Below, piece after piece: positions 25,226-33,659 of a stretch of DNA of 50,787 bases. The position numbers and the translations under genes were made by a program. The stretch's first letter is position 1, and every line of letters starts with the position of its first letter. The DNA is taken from the NCBI GenBank assembly GCA_031385325.1, contig JANNBJ010000024.1, positions 1-50,787 of the forward strand. Reading direction: 5' to 3'. The notes under the pieces are model-generated. The model was not told the origin of the DNA. It did not search any database and worked only from the letters and a program-made list of their open reading frames with translations. Source of the stretch: SYFY01 sp031385325. GTDB taxonomy: Bacteria; Pseudomonadota; Gammaproteobacteria; Pseudomonadales; Azotimanducaceae.

Positions 25226-26557
25226 TTAGAACTTGGCATTGATATCGATCATGAGTGTCTCGACACCTGCGTCATCGTTGTTGTATCGACTCGCCGCATC
25301 AGATTCAGCCCTGAACCAGGACACGGTGAGGTTGAAGTTTTCGAGGAAGTCGTACTGGGCCTTCAGCTTGTGGCCACTCGAGGCGACATAGCCGGACGCA
25401 AAGTCCGAATCCGTGAAGTAACCCACCACGGCGTTGCGCTCGATGTCCCGCCAGGTGTAGTCGAAGGCGATCCCGGCGATGTTGGTGCGGACACCGAAGA
25501 GCCATGCAGTATCCTCGTTGCCGTCCCGGAAGGTCTTGAAGTCGGTTGCGTCGACGTTGACGATGTACTGGCCGTACAGCGTCAGTGGCAATGGCAGGCC
25601 GATCACATCCATCTGGCCGAATCCCTCGTACAGCGTGAATTCGTCGGTGGTGTTGCCGTTGGCAATCAGCGCAATCGCCGGCTCACCAGCTTCTTCGCCG
25701 TCGCCTCGGTAGTTATACAGACTCGCCCCGAGCGTGAGACGGACACGGTCACCCGCATCGAAGGCAACACCGCCTTGCATGGAGTAGAGGCTGAGGTCGT
25801 TCTTCCATTGGACACCTTCGCCATCAACGTTGTCCTTCAGGACAAAATAGCCGGCGCTGCCGAACAGGGTGGTCGTACCGTACTTACGCTGGTAGCTGCC
25901 AGCGAACCCTTCCGGGTTGATGTCGTTGTCCCAGGCCGCGTCGCCTACAGCCATCCACGGCTGCTTCATCTTGCCGGCAAAGAGCTTGAGGCCGGGCACA
26001 CTGGCCGGGTGATAGTCGATGTAACCGAGATCAAGCCAGACCGGCTTCTTGTCGAAGTAGCCGTCGAGATCCTGGTTGGTTGATCGACGGTCCGGGGTGC
26101 CACCGGTGGCGAGCTGGATGCCAGTCTCCACTTCGGGATTGATCTGGGTGAACGCACCGAGTCGGGCGCGCAGGCGCTGCCTGTCCTTATCCCGCCCGCT
26201 GGCGACGGAAGCGCCCGGTGGTTTTGTCTCGAATTTCGGCTCATCTTCAATGTTGACGATGTCGTTGCGCGCCCGCACGTCGCCCTTGAGGACGGTAGTG
26301 GCGGCCCAGCCAGCGGTCTGCTGGTAAGTCGTGAATTCCTTCTTGTCGAGTTTCTGGCGGCTTTCTCTTTTTTTCTTGCGTTCGGCTGTCCGTTCTTCGG
26401 TGGCCAGATCGGCTACCAATTCCTCGTGCTGTGCCTGGGTGATCGACCCATTGGCCAGCAGCATATCCAGAAGCTTGGCGTCCACGTTACTGCCGATTAC
26501 CTGGGTTGAGGCAGCCAGCAACAGTGTGCCAGCGAGTGCGGCTCGGAATTTGTTCAT
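25226..26557 (-). CDS. Phosphate-selective porin (OprP/OprO-like)
   Basis: 443 residues from the ATG at 26557 (MNKFRAALAGTLLLAASTQVIGS), with AGGAG eleven bases upstream and a clear signal peptide. After it comes a short helical, charged segment (LLDMLLANGSITQAQHEELVADLATEERTAERKKKRESRQ), a coiled-coil feature common in OprP/OprO-type porins, then a 16-strand beta-barrel pattern ending in ...TLMIDINAKF with the C-terminal Phe typical of outer-membrane proteins. The family passes phosphate or polyphosphate. Being the first gene before pstSCAB-phoU with Pho-box-like repeats upstream makes a phosphate role likely. Confidence 0.92.
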   Translation of the reverse strand: MNKFRAALAGTLLLAASTQVIGSNVDAKLLDMLLANGSITQAQHEELVADLATEERTAERKKKRESRQKLDKKEFTTYQQTAGWAATTVLKGDVRARNDIVNIEDEPKFETKPPGASVASGRDKDRQRLRARLGAFTQINPEVETGIQLATGGTPDRRSTNQDLDGYFDKKPVWLDLGYIDYHPASVPGLKLFAGKMKQPWMAVGDAAWDNDINPEGFAGSYQRKYGTTTLFGSAGYFVLKDNVDGEGVQWKNDLSLYSMQGGVAFDAGDRVRLTLGASLYNYRGDGEEAGEPAIALIANGNTTDEFTLYEGFGQMDVIGLPLPLTLYGQYIVNVDATDFKTFRDGNEDTAWLFGVRTNIAGIAFDYTWRDIERNAVVGYFTDSDFASGYVASSGHKLKAQYDFLENFNLTVSWFRAESDAASRYNNDDAGVETLMIDINAKF

Positions 26558-26680
26558 CGTTTTACGTCTCCTGCGGATCGTGTCTGTTCGTTTCATGGTC
26601 CTGGTTGGACCAGAGATACTTTCTTGCCGCATTCCCTGGAAAAGCCGTTTAACGCTCCGGCGGGATACTCCACTGGTTAT

Positions 26681-26698
26681 GTGACGGCTGGATGTCGG
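26681..26698 (-). promoter_or_regulatory. Pho-box-like repeat, proximal
   Basis: On the minus strand this reads CCGACATCCAGCCGTCAC: two 7-bp units with the GTCA-type core (GACAT, GTCAC) exactly 11 bp apart, the layout of a PhoB binding site. One core base is off consensus. It lies about 124 bp before the porin start, with a weak -10-like TATCCC downstream. Confidence 0.45.
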
Positions 26699-26724
26699 CT
26701 ACATGCGCACTTCAGCGGGAATGT

Positions 26725-26742
26725 GTGACGATTTGATGACGA
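26725..26742 (-). promoter_or_regulatory. Pho-box-like repeat, distal
   Basis: On the minus strand this reads TCGTCATCAAATCGTCAC: GTCAT and GTCAC cores 11 bp apart with an A-rich spacer, close to the known PhoB site (two CTGTCAT units). A third GTCAC core lies 8 bp farther upstream. It is 44 bp (four 11-bp turns) from the proximal box, so all cores lie on one face of the helix. Placement before a phosphate porin and pstSCAB-phoU supports it. Confidence 0.6.
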
Positions 26743-26866
26743 TGTGACATGGCGTTGCCAGATTTTCGTAACAATCATGGGGACCGCCACTCGGTTCTGC
26801 CTGAGGATGCTCCCCTCATCCACGCATCGAGGCTATCCGGAACCAGACGCCAGGTGCCTCGTTGGG

Positions 26867-27508
26867 TCAGGTGAAGTCCCACATCGGCCAGCTTTCAGGG
26901 TGGCTGCCCAGAGATACCAGCCGATTTCCGAGGGTGATGTCCACCCGCAATCCGGGTTCACCGGGTTGCACGGAGAGACCGGTCACGAACCCGTCGATGG
27001 CATCGAGATAGGCAGCAGCGTTCGGAGTCGAAACGACAAAAGCGGCCAACTTTCCAGCCGCAGGGCTCGTCGATGATGGATGTTCACAGTTCAGCCAGTC
27101 GATGAAAAATGGGAACAGCCCGCCAAACGCGTGTTGGCGTGGAAACAGCAGCTCCCATTGCAGCAGCTGTCCCTCTGGCGTCTTCCGGGAGGTTGGTATC
27201 GGCCCTGCAGACCCGATGTTTCGATCACCAAGGGTCCGCTTGATCCGCTGCAGATCACCACGTGCAGCCCAGGTAATGAGCCCGCCATGGCTCAGTGTCG
27301 AGAGCCGACTACCCAGAGTGTCGCTCCGCTTCTGCGCCCTATCCGGCGCGATGATCTCCAGATACGTGCTGCCCAGGGACAACAAGGCATTGCACGTGCC
27401 AAGCGAAGGATGGCTGCCACCACGTGCAGGCGTGACGCCGAACGTGGCTTCCGCCCATCGCAACCCATCCTCAAGGTCCGGCACGCCATACATGAAGTGG
27501 TCGATCAC
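26867..27508 (-). CDS. VOC/glyoxalase-like protein
   Basis: 213 residues from the GTG at 27508 (VIDHFMYGVPDLEDGLRWAEATFGVTPARGGSHPSLGT), the usual opening of the Glyoxalase_3 (VOC superfamily) group. One His early (IDHFMYG) and Glu in STYLEIIAPD are candidate metal ligands. Function is not known for this subgroup. The GTG overlaps the TGA stop of the luciferase-like gene (GTGA), so the two are co-translated and probably act on related compounds. Longer in-frame starts upstream lie inside the previous gene and do not look like family sequence. Confidence 0.85.
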   Translation of the reverse strand: MIDHFMYGVPDLEDGLRWAEATFGVTPARGGSHPSLGTCNALLSLGSTYLEIIAPDRAQKRSDTLGSRLSTLSHGGLITWAARGDLQRIKRTLGDRNIGSAGPIPTSRKTPEGQLLQWELLFPRQHAFGGLFPFFIDWLNCEHPSSTSPAAGKLAAFVVSTPNAAAYLDAIDGFVTGLSVQPGEPGLRVDITLGNRLVSLGSHPESWPMWDFT

Positions 27509-28422
27509 CGGCCGAGTTCCACCCGCAGGCGCGTGTGGATGGCATCGAGTTTGTCGATCAACGCATCGATGGATCGATAGCCTGCCTGAAAGATGGCTGT
27601 GGCATTCAGTGCACCCCACTGGAACCCTTGCTGCCGAAGTTCAACGGCACGTCGCGCGACGTTGTCGTCGTCCTTGTAGAAATTGCGGCCGGCTTCATCG
27701 CGCGGTGGTACGTCGAGCATCATCTGCAGACCGATGCTGGCGGGATCGCGTCCCGCAGCTTCAGCGGCCTGACGAATGGTATCGAGTGCACGGGTGGTTC
27801 GCCTCGCGTCGAGCCCGGCGGTGCCAAGCCAGCCATCCCCGAGTTCGCCGGTTCGCCGCAGGGCCGCAGGTGAACCACCACCAATCCAGATTGGCAGATC
27901 CGCGCCCTGTGGTGACTTCGGCTCCATCGCCATCGCGACGGCAGCGTAGTACTCGCCGTCAAAGTCGATCTTCTCATCACGAAACCAGTGACGCAGGAAG
28001 CGGATGGATTCATCCATCCGACGCCCGCGATCGGTGAAACTTTCACCCAGTGCCTCGTATTCAGACGCCTGCCAACCAACGCCTATGCCCAGACGCACGC
28101 GGCCCGCAGACAAGGTGTCGAGCGTACTGATCTGTTTGGCGACGAGGGTCGGTTGTCGTTGTGGGAGCACCAGCACCTCGGTGCCCAGGCCAACTCGTGT
28201 GGTCACCGCGGCGATATAGGAGAGCATCATCAGCGCTTCCATGATCGGCATCTGCGGTGGATACATGGGGGCTGCGCGGGTATCGGTTGGGTACCCCATG
28301 ATGACGTGATCGAACATGTCGATCTGATCGTAGCCGATGTCTTCGATGGCTTTGGCTAGGCGGATCACGCCGGCCGGCCCTTCGCGATAGGCGACACTTG
28401 GAAACTCGATGCTGATCTTCAT
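27505..28422 (-). CDS. Luciferase-like (LLM) F420-dependent oxidoreductase-type protein
   Basis: 305 residues from the ATG at 28422 (MKISIEFPSVAYREGPAGVIRLAKAIEDIGYDQIDMFDHV). TIM-barrel signatures of the bacterial luciferase family: VGLGTEVLVLPQRQPTLVAKQISTLDTLSAGRVRLGIGVGWQASEYEALG, DEKIDFDGEYYA and PIWIGGGSPAALRRTGELGDGWLG. Members use F420 or FMN for oxidation or reduction of various substrates; gammaproteobacteria usually lack F420, so FMN is a fair alternative. GGGAGTGGGACA precedes the ATG. It is first in a two-gene unit with the VOC protein and divergent from the NUDIX gene, 59 bp away. Confidence 0.9.
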   Translation of the reverse strand: MKISIEFPSVAYREGPAGVIRLAKAIEDIGYDQIDMFDHVIMGYPTDTRAAPMYPPQMPIMEALMMLSYIAAVTTRVGLGTEVLVLPQRQPTLVAKQISTLDTLSAGRVRLGIGVGWQASEYEALGESFTDRGRRMDESIRFLRHWFRDEKIDFDGEYYAAVAMAMEPKSPQGADLPIWIGGGSPAALRRTGELGDGWLGTAGLDARRTTRALDTIRQAAEAAGRDPASIGLQMMLDVPPRDEAGRNFYKDDDNVARRAVELRQQGFQWGALNATAIFQAGYRSIDALIDKLDAIHTRLRVELGR

Positions 28423-28481
28423 TGTCCCACTCCCTTGTTCCCTGACACACTTGCTAGAGGTTATTCGAGAGCGGGAGCAAA

Positions 28482-29249
28482 GTGAAAGCACCACAGAAGC
28501 CGGTTCAGCCAGTTCAGCCCATTCGGCCGGCGGCGACGGTCATCATCGTTCGTGAGGCGGATGCAGGCTTCGAGATCTTCATGCTCAAGCGGGCTAGCGA
28601 ATCGGCCTTCGCCGGTGGCATGTATGTCTTTCCCGGCGGGCGAGTCGATGGTGATGATCACCTGCACAAGTATGACGTCTGGCGACGTGGACCGAGCGAG
28701 GCGCAGGCGGCACAGCTGAAAGCGCTGGGCGACGAGTGGCGCGGGTTCTGGATAGCGGCCATCCGCGAGACGTTTGAAGAAGCCGGTCTGCTGCTGGCCT
28801 ACGATGCCGATGACCGTCTGGTCACTTACCAGGACCAGGCGCGATTCGAGCGCCTGCAAGCCTGGCGCCAACCACTGAACGACGGCGAGATTTCGCTGCT
28901 TGAAATCTGCGAACGCGAACAGCTCCGGCTGGCGGTAGATCACGTGCACTTCTACAACCGTTTCATTACACCGGTTGGCCGACCCAGACGCTTCGACACC
29001 CGCTTTTTCATTGCTCAAACACCTCCCGAGCAGGTTGGCCGGCATGATGAGTGGGAGACGGTCGACAGCCGCTGGATCTCGCCTGCCGAAGCGCTCGCCC
29101 GTAACGCGGCCGGGGAATTCGATCTGATGAACGTCACCCGCATGCAGCTGCAGCGTCTGGCGGAGCAACCGGGTTACGACGGCGTCGTCAACATGGCTCG
29201 CGAGAATCGACACTTCCCTGTGCATCGTCCGGTACTGCCGGTGAGCTGA
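28482..29249 (+). CDS. NUDIX hydrolase (NUDT19-like)
   Basis: 255 residues from the GTG at 28482, with GGGAGC just upstream. The first segment reads AATVIIVREADAGFEIFMLKRASESAFAGGMYVFPGGRVD, the typical NUDIX opening; the catalytic helix is FWIAAIRETFEEAGLLL (RExxEEAG core), separated from the GG motif by an insertion of about 35 residues as in NUDT7/NUDT19-type CoA or nucleotide diphosphatases. Substrate is unproven; acyl-CoA cleavage would fit the surrounding CoA-dependent catabolism. Divergent from the luciferase-like gene. Confidence 0.9.
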   Translation: MKAPQKPVQPVQPIRPAATVIIVREADAGFEIFMLKRASESAFAGGMYVFPGGRVDGDDHLHKYDVWRRGPSEAQAAQLKALGDEWRGFWIAAIRETFEEAGLLLAYDADDRLVTYQDQARFERLQAWRQPLNDGEISLLEICEREQLRLAVDHVHFYNRFITPVGRPRRFDTRFFIAQTPPEQVGRHDEWETVDSRWISPAEALARNAAGEFDLMNVTRMQLQRLAEQPGYDGVVNMARENRHFPVHRPVLPVS

Positions 29250-29283
29250 TCACTTCGTTATTCCGTGAAGTTCTTTCATTCCT

Positions 29284-29331
29284 CGAACTTTCTTTTTCAC
29301 GAACTTTCTTTTTCATGAACTTTCTTTTTCA
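29284..29331. repeat. Three tandem 16-bp repeats, pyrimidine-rich
   Basis: Three consecutive copies of (C/T)GAACTTTCTTTTTCA at 29284-29299, 29300-29315 and 29316-29331, differing only at the first base, with a degenerate partial copy just before (GAAGTTCTTTCATTC). They lie between the NUDIX gene and the YgjP gene. The T-rich runs could help terminate transcription or be slippage-prone. Confidence 0.85.
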
Positions 29332-29376
29332 TGAATCACGCATGACGATTTTGTTTGAGTACAATTTCGACGCGCA

Positions 29377-30111
29377 TTGGGGAGCGGTATAGGACAGACC
29401 ATCTTGAAGCGAGAGTTTCGGATCGAAGATCTGGTGATCGAATGGCGGGAGAATCAGCGTCGCAAGCGTAACGTTGGCTTTCTGTTCCAGCCTGATGGTC
29501 GACTTATTCTGGACACACCACCTCGGGTGGAACGAGCAACGTTGCAAACGATGGTGCAGGAAAATCTGCGCTGGATTCGTTATCGCCTGCGCAAGGTCCG
29601 TGAAGAATCCCGCCTGCATCCGCCAGCCCGTATCGCCAACGGGTGTGCAATTCCCTATCTTGGTGAACAGCTGACCATCCAGTGGATTTACAGCGAAGAT
29701 CGTGTTGTTCACCGGGTTGGCAAAGTCCTGGAAGTGTATGCACCAGCGGCGCGCCAGGTGCGTGAACTGGTGCAGCCGTGGTACGTGGCGCGTGCTTCAC
29801 GCCAATTCGCCAGACAGATCGATCGCTGGCAGAGCCTGCCCTGGGCGCCCAGCCGCCTGCAATCGTGGCGCCATCAGTTCATGACCAGCCAGTGGGGGTC
29901 ATGCAGTGTCGACGGGCATCTGTCCTTCAACACCCATCTCGTCAAGGTGCCGGAAGCGTTGATAGAGTACGTCGTACTCCATGAGCTCTGTCACCTGAAG
30001 GTGCATAACCACGGCCCACGTTTCTACAGCCTGATGCGAGAGTACATGCCGGATTGGGAAGCGCGTCGGCGCGAGTTGAATGGGTATCTCGCCATTCTGT
30101 TCGGGGACTGA
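29377..30111 (+). CDS. YgjP-type zinc metallopeptidase (DUF45/WLM-like)
   Basis: 244 residues from TTG at 29377; TTG at 29404 (LKREFRIEDL...) is an equally good start because AGGA lies about 8 bp before it. The catalytic centre is VVLHELCHLKVHNHGPRFYSLM, the HExxH...H zinc site of YgjP/SprT-like peptidases, preceded by the family motif SQWGSCSVDGHLSFNTHLVKVP. It is predicted to be cytoplasmic. Its TGA stop is followed in the same frame by the rsgA coding sequence, which is unusual (see rsgA). Confidence 0.9.
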   Translation: MGSGIGQTILKREFRIEDLVIEWRENQRRKRNVGFLFQPDGRLILDTPPRVERATLQTMVQENLRWIRYRLRKVREESRLHPPARIANGCAIPYLGEQLTIQWIYSEDRVVHRVGKVLEVYAPAARQVRELVQPWYVARASRQFARQIDRWQSLPWAPSRLQSWRHQFMTSQWGSCSVDGHLSFNTHLVKVPEALIEYVVLHELCHLKVHNHGPRFYSLMREYMPDWEARRRELNGYLAILFGD

Positions 30112-30114
30112 TCT

Positions 30115-31149
30115 ATCACGAGTTTCCTCCCTCCCCAGCTTCTGGCTTTAGGCTGGTCATTCTGGTTTGACGAACAGCTGGAAGATTCCGACTCAAGCGA
30201 CGTTGCCCGTGTCATCGAAGTCCAGCGCACCGGCGTGACCGTACGAACCATCGACGCAGACCTGCGGCTGCCACTGGGCGGGAAGTGGTTTCGTGATGAC
30301 ACGACAGAACGGCCAACGGTGGGCGACTGGGTTCGGCTCGACCCGGCCCGCACGCAGATCCTGCTTCTCTTCAACAGGCGCAATCTCTTGCAGCGCCGTG
30401 AAGTGCACAGTGGTGCGGCACAGGCCATTGCAGCGAATGTCGACGCGTTGCTCATCGTGACGGCCTGTAACGAAGAGTTCAACCTGTCTCGCCTGGAACG
30501 GTATCTCGCGCTGGCACGTGAGGCGGGAGTGCCACCCGTTCTCGTGCTGACCAAGGCAGATCTTACGGACGATCTCCCTGCATTCGTCACGCGGGCACAG
30601 TCACTGGGCTCGGACCTTTCGGTGGTAGCCGTCAACGCGCTCGCAGATTCCGTGATCGATCAGCTCAGCCCCTGGTGCGGACCTGGTCGGACGATTGCAC
30701 TGCTGGGTTCTTCAGGGGTCGGCAAATCCACACTGCTCAACACCCTGGCCGGTAACAGCCTGCAGCGCACCGGGGCAAGTCGTGACAGTGATGATCGTGG
30801 TCGCCACACCACATCGCATCGATCGCTGCACGTGCTGCCCGACGGCACGCTGGTGATCGACAGCCCAGGCATTCGTGAACTGGGCGTGATCGAGACCACT
30901 GCTGAACCCGAAGTGGTATTTGATGATGTGCTTGATCTGGCTGCCACCTGTCGATTTGGCGACTGCAGGCATCAATCTGAACCCGGTTGTGCCGTACAGA
31001 TGGCGATTCAGAGTGGTCAACTCGATCCACGTCGACTCGCCAGTTATCGCAAGCTGCAGGAGGAGTCTTCGGCAGCCCGTCTTCGTGAACAGATGAAGCC
31101 TCGCAGCGGGCGTCCGAGGACGGGTAAACTCCCGCCTTCTTCAAAGTAG
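30115..31149 (+). CDS. rsgA: Ribosome small-subunit-dependent GTPase A, non-canonical start
   Basis: A circularly permuted GTPase in 30S ribosome maturation. From the first standard start (GTG 30235) it runs 304 residues: G4 LTKAD, G1 GSSGVGKST, G3 DSPG, then the zinc finger CRFGDCRHQSEPGC. The conserved RsgA N terminus (LALGWSFWFDEQL...VARVIEVQRTGV) lies upstream of that GTG, in the same frame, and no ATG, GTG or TTG occurs between it and the in-frame TGA of the previous gene (30109-30111). I therefore place the start at ATC 30115, which has GGGGA seven bases before it; CTG 30142 is an alternative. A sequencing error or stop readthrough cannot be excluded. The product from 30115 is 344 residues. 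Confidence 0.85.
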   Translation: MTSFLPPQLLALGWSFWFDEQLEDSDSSDVARVIEVQRTGVTVRTIDADLRLPLGGKWFRDDTTERPTVGDWVRLDPARTQILLLFNRRNLLQRREVHSGAAQAIAANVDALLIVTACNEEFNLSRLERYLALAREAGVPPVLVLTKADLTDDLPAFVTRAQSLGSDLSVVAVNALADSVIDQLSPWCGPGRTIALLGSSGVGKSTLLNTLAGNSLQRTGASRDSDDRGRHTTSHRSLHVLPDGTLVIDSPGIRELGVIETTAEPEVVFDDVLDLAATCRFGDCRHQSEPGCAVQMAIQSGQLDPRRLASYRKLQEESSAARLREQMKPRSGRPRTGKLPPSSK

Positions 31150-31206
31150 CCCCGCGTCCTGTTCGCAGCCTAAGGTCGCCGGCAACAAGTAGTCGCGAGA
31201 TCTGTC

Positions 31207-32592
31207 ATGACCCAACTGCAAGCACCCAATGTTCGTCTGCAAGGCGTTTCCGTTACCCGCAAGATGGCCGCCTCGTTGCCTGGACTGCGGGCCGCAGCCG
31301 AACGTAATGGACTGAAAATCCATCACCTGGGTGCAGGTTATCCACATCCCGAGGTGACTGATCCACGCGGTTTCCTCAAGCATCAGGATCGCTATTTTCA
31401 GCATCTGGATGCATTGGAGCGTCGCAACGATCCGACCACGCTGCCGGAGTATCTGCGCGAGTCGTTCTCTTACACCGATACACTCGGACCACGGCGTGCG
31501 AGAGAAGTCTTTGCGGCGGCGTACGGTTCCGACTGGGGTGTAGCGATGCAGCCAGACAGCCTCATCCCCACGGTCGGTGCGACCGGCGGCATCCATCTGG
31601 CCTGTTCGCTGTTCGAGCATTCGGGCAAGCCCGTCGCCTACATCACCGATGCACCGACCTATGCCGGGTTCACGGCCCGTGCGGAGCTTTGTCAACATGC
31701 CAGGATCTACAGCGTCGAGATGGACAGTGAAGGGGCTGATCCCGTTCGGTTGCGCGAACAGATTCGCAACGCGCGAGCGGACGGCTTTTTCGTACCGTTC
31801 TATTACACGATTCCTGATGGTCACAATCCGGCTGGTTTTTCCTTCAGCGATCGTCGCCGGCTGGAAATTCTCGATGTTGTGAGGGAAGAGGGTGTACTGA
31901 TTCTCGAAGATGCACCCTATGTCTACATCAGCTTCGCCGATGCCGCACGACGACCGAAGCCGTTCATTGGTCTTGCTCCCGAGCAGACCATTCACCTGTT
32001 CACCGGATCAAAGATCGGTTTTCCAGGGCCACGCATCGGCTTTGTATATTCGGAGGCGCGGCTGACCATTGAAGGTGGCAGAGAGGTGTCGTTCACGGAA
32101 CTTGCGCTCACTGAAGCTGCGGCTGCAATCCTGTTCCAGAACCCAGGCGCCTTGCGTGGATTCGAAGCGTTGTTGCATGACGATGACTTTCAGCCACGGA
32201 CTTCGATGTGGCCGCTGGCAGAGAACAAACTCGGCGTCTATCGCGAGAATCGCCAGCTGCTGCTGGATGGATTCGAAGCTGGCCTGGGTGCGCACAAGGA
32301 TCGTTTCCACTGGACGATTCCTGAAGCCGGTTTTTTCACCGTGTTCACTTTCCTGCGACCGCATGTCTGCACTGATGAATCGTTCACCCAGACCCTCGTC
32401 TCGAAATACGGCATCGTCGCAATCCCCATGCATGACTTCTATCCTCGAGATGCGCGGATACGAGATCCGCGCGCGGGTCTGAACCAGTTGCGTCTGTCGT
32501 TCTGTTTTTCCGAGAGTGTGGGTGAAGAGCGACGGCGAGATCTGGCTGAAGCGGTTGCGGCGTTTTGTCAGGCTGCGAAAGTAATCGGTTAG
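31207..32592 (+). CDS. PLP-dependent aminotransferase (class I/II)
   Basis: 461 residues of fold-type I aminotransferase. PLP residues visible: N207 (PDGHNPAGFSFSDRRR), D235 and Y238 (LILEDAPYVYISF), Schiff-base lysine K269 in LFTGSKIGFPGPRIGFVYS with R276 for the phosphate. The protein resembles the aminotransferase half of MocR-type proteins and 2-aminoadipate/aromatic transaminases but has no DNA-binding domain. Amino-acid substrate unknown. It lies 57 bp after rsgA on the same strand and is convergent with the sterol-desaturase gene. Confidence 0.88.
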   Translation: MTQLQAPNVRLQGVSVTRKMAASLPGLRAAAERNGLKIHHLGAGYPHPEVTDPRGFLKHQDRYFQHLDALERRNDPTTLPEYLRESFSYTDTLGPRRAREVFAAAYGSDWGVAMQPDSLIPTVGATGGIHLACSLFEHSGKPVAYITDAPTYAGFTARAELCQHARIYSVEMDSEGADPVRLREQIRNARADGFFVPFYYTIPDGHNPAGFSFSDRRRLEILDVVREEGVLILEDAPYVYISFADAARRPKPFIGLAPEQTIHLFTGSKIGFPGPRIGFVYSEARLTIEGGREVSFTELALTEAAAAILFQNPGALRGFEALLHDDDFQPRTSMWPLAENKLGVYRENRQLLLDGFEAGLGAHKDRFHWTIPEAGFFTVFTFLRPHVCTDESFTQTLVSKYGIVAIPMHDFYPRDARIRDPRAGLNQLRLSFCFSESVGEERRRDLAEAVAAFCQAAKVIG

Positions 32593-32617
32593 TGGGCTGG
32601 GTAGTTTACTGGCGTGT

Positions 32618-32632
32618 ACCACATGTTGTGGT
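32618..32632. terminator. Weak hairpin between convergent genes
   Basis: ACCACA-TGT-TGTGGT forms a 6-bp stem with a 3-base loop in the 63-bp spacer between the convergent aminotransferase and desaturase genes. There is no T-run, so it is only a possible terminator. Confidence 0.25.
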
Positions 32633-32655
32633 TCACTGATGCCGTCAAGACTTCC

Positions 32656-33654
32656 TTAACTTACCGATTCCGGTCCGCGGCCATGGACGGCATCCGAGAG
32701 CGAATCGCCAACGGGGCGACGAAGCGGAAGCATCATTGCCCTCCAGAATTCCTGCGACTGTGGGTAGTTGTTTGGACTTGCGACCCCAAGCCGCGCGGGC
32801 GCTTGTCCGGGACGATAGACCAACGTGCCGAACACGACGTCAAGCAGTGATAACGCCACGGCAAAATTCTTCGCTTCCTCTGCATTCCCGCTGTGGTGGT
32901 ATCGATGTAGTTCAGTCCCCGCGAACAGATAGTTGAACCAGCCGGCACGCAGATCGACGTTGCAGTGGGATACCAGCCCCTGCAAACCGATGATCGATGA
33001 AGCCGCAAAGATCGCTTCGGGTGTCGCGCCGAGCGCATAAAACAGTGGCAGGCGCAGCAGGCCCTGGATCAGGAAAAAGTTGAACGGGTGTCCAGCCGGG
33101 TGCATCAGCACGTAGACCTGTTCCGGTAAGTGGTGTGGCGCGTGGGTCCGCCAAAGGAAGTGTTTGAGCGTGCTGTCGGCTTCGTGGCTCCAACGGTGTT
33201 GCCAGTATTGAAGGAAGTCGAACGCCATTATCAGGAGCGGTGCCGCGATCCATACGGGCCAGTTCGTGATGGGGCCGGTATGTCCAGCGCTGAGGCTGAT
33301 CCCTGCCAACGCGAGTACGAAGTTCGTGGTGGCGCCGGTGAGACCACCGGCGATGAAATACTTGATGTCGCGGCCGAAGAAAGTCCGCATCGTCATGCGC
33401 CATCGTGCGTCGAGCGGGTAGGCGAACTCGAGTGCAACGAGCAGCACGATAAACGTGCCGGTGGTCGAAGCCATGGTGAGAGTGATGCGCCATCCATCGG
33501 TGATCGCGAGCGTGATCACCGTAATGTTCGCGACGAACATCACAGGCCACGTCAGCCGGCTGACAATCCAGGGTGGCTGAACGATCGCGTTCGGCGCCGG
33601 TGTCGACGGGATGGACAGATTGGGTGAGGACAGTTCGGTGGAAGCAAGAGGCAT
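32656..33654 (-). CDS. Sterol desaturase/fatty-acid hydroxylase superfamily protein
   Basis: 332 residues from the ATG at 33654, which follows AAGGAGCTGACAACC. Several membrane helices (about 35-52, 62-82, 98-125, 132-150, 195-228). The di-iron histidine boxes are H153-RWS-H157, H171-AP-HH175, H230 and H250-RY-HH254, as in the superfamily that hydroxylates or desaturates lipids. The C-terminal part after ~275 lacks further helices. It lies 5 bp downstream of the TetR gene, so the regulator and this membrane oxidase form one operon governed by the operator at 34321-34344. The lipid substrate is unknown. Confidence 0.9.
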   Translation of the reverse strand: MPLASTELSSPNLSIPSTPAPNAIVQPPWIVSRLTWPVMFVANITVITLAITDGWRITLTMASTTGTFIVLLVALEFAYPLDARWRMTMRTFFGRDIKYFIAGGLTGATTNFVLALAGISLSAGHTGPITNWPVWIAAPLLIMAFDFLQYWQHRWSHEADSTLKHFLWRTHAPHHLPEQVYVLMHPAGHPFNFFLIQGLLRLPLFYALGATPEAIFAASSIIGLQGLVSHCNVDLRAGWFNYLFAGTELHRYHHSGNAEEAKNFAVALSLLDVVFGTLVYRPGQAPARLGVASPNNYPQSQEFWRAMMLPLRRPVGDSLSDAVHGRGPESVS

Positions 33655-33659
33655 GGTTG

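Larger units (their letters stand above)
26558..26866. other. 309-bp region upstream of the porin-pst operon
   Basis: It holds the porin leader and two Pho-box-like repeats (26681-26698 and 26725-26742). No coding frame is convincing. A TATCCC about 13 bp downstream of the promoter-proximal box is a possible but weak -10 element. No strong terminator for the upstream VOC gene was seen. Confidence 0.6.

Noticed and set aside
25094..26083. 329-residue plus-strand open frame
   Set aside because: Antisense to pstS and the porin; a by-product of GC-rich codon use.
27102..28037. 311-residue plus-strand open frame
   Set aside because: Antisense to the VOC and luciferase-like genes; Arg/Ser/Pro-rich with no domain.
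29284..29331. CRISPR array
   Set aside because: Repeats are 16 bp and directly adjacent, with no spacers and no cas genes.
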